A DNA stretch of 6,474 nucleotides, taken from the NCBI GenBank assembly GCA_018813085.1, contig JAHJCI010000111.1, forward strand, positions 1 through 6,474, given 5' to 3'. The notes beneath the pieces were generated by a model that saw nothing but the letters and a program-made list of their open reading frames with translations, had not been told where the DNA came from and made no database searches. Both the position numbers and the translations under genes were made by a program. This stretch comes from Candidatus Omnitrophota bacterium (GTDB taxonomy: Bacteria > Omnitrophota > Gorgyraeia > Gygaellales > JAHJCI01). Below are positions 5,108-6,474 of the stretch, piece after piece. Each line of letters starts with the position of its first letter. Positions within the stretch are counted from its first letter, which is position 1.

Positions 5108-5194
5108 AAGCTCTTTTGCAAAAATAAGTTTCGCATCATAAGGGTGGCACCTGGGGGAACATGTCCATTTTTCCTTACATTTGCAAAAGAACTT
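5108..5194. repeat. 87-bp element bounded by 15-bp imperfect inverted repeats
   Basis: AAGCTCTTTTGCAAA (5108-5122) is inverted at TTTGCAAAAGAACTT (5180-5194), 14 of 15 positions complementary, with 11 in an unbroken run. The 57-bp interior holds GTGGCACCTGGGGGAACATGTCC (about 5144-5166), and a related-looking AACTGTCCCC lies just outside at 5080-5089. The right arm abuts the stop codon of the secreted protein at 5195. It may be a miniature mobile element, debris of a REP-type transposase locus, or an extended transcript end. It encodes no convincing gene: a 35-codon minus-strand frame (5139-5032) has no Shine-Dalgarno. Confidence 0.45.
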
Positions 5195-5683
5195 TTATTC
5201 TATTATTCTTATTATTTCAGCGATAAAACTACCCTCTTCAGGAATTGGATTACAGAATGCCTCGACAACAACTGCATTATTAAGACTACCTATATTACCA
5301 ATGCTTACATCCCCTAAGACAATTACTGTCATAGGGCTAACAGTTATCGCTATGGTTTTGTTTTCTTCAGTAACAATGATAACTTCGTTTTCTTCTGTTT
5401 CTTTAATTTCTGCTGTCTGCTTAATTTTGCCTTTGAAAATTAGTAAACTCTCTGTCTTTCCTTCCAGCTTTTTTATTCTTTCTCCAGAAGGCTGTTTTGG
5501 TATTTTCTCAATAAAGTCAGGGACAGGCTCTTCTTTTTTAGTAGTTTCTTTAACCGCTGGCACTACTGTTGACCTGGGAAGTGTTATATCTCTTTCCGGT
5601 CTAGCGCTTTCTACTGTCTCAAACCCGCTAAGGAAAAAAATTGTGATCCAGATTATAAAAAATAAAATGAAATTCTTTTCCAT
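5195..5683 (-). CDS. Secreted protein with possible OB-fold (DUF5666-like) domain
   Basis: Hypothetical exported protein of 162 residues. It starts with a signal peptide or N-terminal anchor, MEKNFILFFIIWITIFFLSG, with a plausible cut after VESA (residue 27). A charged, Pro/Lys/Glu-rich linker follows (28-78), then a beta-rich C-terminal domain (80-162): LLIFKGKIKQT, EVIIVTEENKTIAITV, TVIVLGDVSI, NNAVVVEAFC, GSFIAEIIRI. The pattern of a GxI strand, an internal nucleic-like turn, a 'T.V.V....' strand and a final 'A..I.I' strand resembles periplasmic OB-fold domains such as DUF5666; this is a weak resemblance judged by eye. A strong Shine-Dalgarno GGGGAGG (5697-5691) lies 7 nt before ATG 5683. 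A slightly longer frame on the opposite strand begins at TTG without a Shine-Dalgarno, so I take this strand. It lies between two fibre-like genes and may belong with them. Confidence 0.75.
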   Translation of the reverse strand: MEKNFILFFIIWITIFFLSGFETVESARPERDITLPRSTVVPAVKETTKKEEPVPDFIEKIPKQPSGERIKKLEGKTESLLIFKGKIKQTAEIKETEENEVIIVTEENKTIAITVSPMTVIVLGDVSIGNIGSLNNAVVVEAFCNPIPEEGSFIAEIIRIIE

Positions 5684-5892
5684 CTTATTACCTCCCCTTT
5701 TTCCTTGTTTCTGTTAACTTAAATTGATAATTACCATAATCTCACCTATCCCATTCTTCTACTGGACCTGCTGAGGATGGTAATACCCTACCCAAAAATA
5801 ATCCCTTAAGTCATGGGCTTATTTTACTCGATCTCCTTGCCTGCGCCCGTTTGATAATGGATCCATTTAAAACCAGGGCAAACCTTTCTATC
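5684..5892. other. Intergenic spacer with short protein-like minus-strand frames
   Basis: This spacer separates two minus-strand genes. Directly after the TAA of the fibre gene the same frame continues for 22 codons, ending GFKWIHYQTGAGKEIE and a TAA at 5824. A second stretch in another frame reads through to VLPSSAGPVEEWDR and a TGA at 5742. A 12-bp perfect palindrome AATGGATCCATT is at 5856-5867. No promoter or terminator is clear. It may hold remains of a decayed gene; nothing is established. Confidence 0.3.
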
Positions 5893-6474
5893 TTATTGTA
5901 ATGTTACCAAAAGCACAATCTTGCCTTCGCCTTCACCTAACGGCTCTAAGGCCTTACCTAGAACCATACCTGGTTTTAGTTTATCCGGGCTTGCCTTCAT
6001 TGCATAGCCGGGCTTGGAGGAAGTAACCAAAAGGTCGCCTCTTTTTATCGGTCCATTTTCAGTAGTAACTTTACAGGGCACACGGCCAGCTAAAGCCAAA
6101 GGAGTATCGCTATCTTCCATATCAATAAGAAAACCTGGGCTTGAGGAAATAACCCCGGCAACCATTGTATCATAAGGCATTGAACTCTTAACTATCCTTT
6201 GATTAATTTCGGAGTCAATCACAACCACATCTGCTGGCTCCACATCTTCCGCCGCAGGAAAATCTTCAGCAATATCCCAAATTGTCTTTCCTCCACCTCC
6301 AGCTGAACCCATTCCAATATTGCCATTAACATAAAGAGTATAACCTGTGCTCGCCGTCGTCCCGATGCCAACGCTACCGCCACCATCAATAAATATCCTC
6401 GGAGTAGGAGTTCCTCCCGAACTCAAATATACGCCCATCCTTCCATGGATGCGAAGCGCATCAGAATCGGTACC
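5893..6474 (-). CDS. VGIGTT fibre-like surface protein, 5' end outside window
   Basis: C-terminal 193 residues of a larger protein. The frame is open to the right edge (GTDSDALRIHGR precedes the first internal ATG at 6438), so the true start lies beyond 6474 and the ATG should not be taken as the start. Residues 33-52 carry GSVGIGTTASTGYTLYVNGN, the same module as in the gene at 4368-4910. The C-terminal module (about 64-193) begins TIWDIAEDFPAAEDVEPADVVV and contains MVAGVISSSPGFL, PLALAGRVPCKV, NGPIKRGDLLVTSSKPGYA and GMVLGKALEPLGEGEGKIVLL. I recognise it as a C-terminal domain frequent in secreted repeat proteins of candidate phyla and in tail-fibre-like proteins. A role as the tip or base of a surface fibre is inferred. 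Transcribed in the same direction as the following two secreted genes, 209 bp before the next. Confidence 0.82.
   Translation of the reverse strand, partial: GTDSDALRIHGRMGVYLSSGGTPTPRIFIDGGGSVGIGTTASTGYTLYVNGNIGMGSAGGGGKTIWDIAEDFPAAEDVEPADVVVIDSEINQRIVKSSMPYDTMVAGVISSSPGFLIDMEDSDTPLALAGRVPCKVTTENGPIKRGDLLVTSSKPGYAMKASPDKLKPGMVLGKALEPLGEGEGKIVLLVTLQ

Noticed and set aside
5032..5139. Minus-strand 35-codon frame starting ATG ATG (MMRNLFLQKSLDD...)
   Set aside because: No Shine-Dalgarno, no recognisable domain, and it straddles one arm of the inverted repeat; better treated as debris or chance.
4944..5194. Riboswitch (for example c-di-GMP type) upstream of the fibre gene
   Set aside because: I looked for the conserved core motifs of GEMM-type riboswitches on the minus strand and did not find them.
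5181..5717. A 178-codon plus-strand open frame antisense to the secreted protein at 5195-5683
   Set aside because: It starts with TTG, has no Shine-Dalgarno and reads as a Ser/Ile/Leu/Val-rich mirror of the minus gene, which has GGGGAGG at ideal spacing and a signal peptide.

Overview
The window looks like a chromosomal fragment from an uncultured Gram-negative (diderm) bacterium of moderately low GC, most plausibly Candidatus Omnitrophota (former OP3). Two observations point there. Outer-membrane assembly genes (a BamD-like TPR protein and LptE) sit beside core genes (murJ, rpsT, holA). Secreted proteins also carry the ITTYYPSPYGVYKDLKV leader and VGIGTT motifs that I associate with Omnitrophota. 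The taxon is an inference from memory, not a database result.

Layout. Positions 1-1295 (minus) hold the N-terminal five-sixths of the lipid II flippase MurJ, which runs off the left edge. Positions 1296-1562 form a divergent, AT-rich intergenic region. It contains an 18-bp direct repeat, three copies of a GATTAYRCAGATT motif (two of them forming a hairpin), a strong rpsT promoter and a 5'-terminal hairpin with tandem G.A mismatches. rpsT (S20) follows on the plus strand at 1563-1826 and overlaps the 3' end of holA tail to tail by 15 bp.

Positions 4244 to 1812 (minus) look like one operon: a 66-residue zinc-ribbon protein, a BamD-like TPR protein, the LptE lipoprotein and an unusually short DNA polymerase III delta subunit. 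The last three are coupled by overlaps of 20 bp and 1 bp (TAATG). The operon therefore links outer-membrane protein and LPS assembly to the clamp loader; MurJ next door adds peptidoglycan precursor export.

Positions 4368-6474 (minus) hold an accessory secreted-protein region: two fibre- or adhesin-like VGIGTT proteins with different C-terminal modules, one of them cut by the right edge. Between them lies a secreted protein with a possible OB-fold domain. The spacers in this region carry inverted repeats and short protein-like open stretches that may be debris of mobile or decayed genes.

I saw no tRNA, rRNA, CRISPR array or intact transposase. No complete new system is evident. The items most worth a second look are the rpsT leader RNA, the truncated HolA and the VGIGTT surface-protein cassette.
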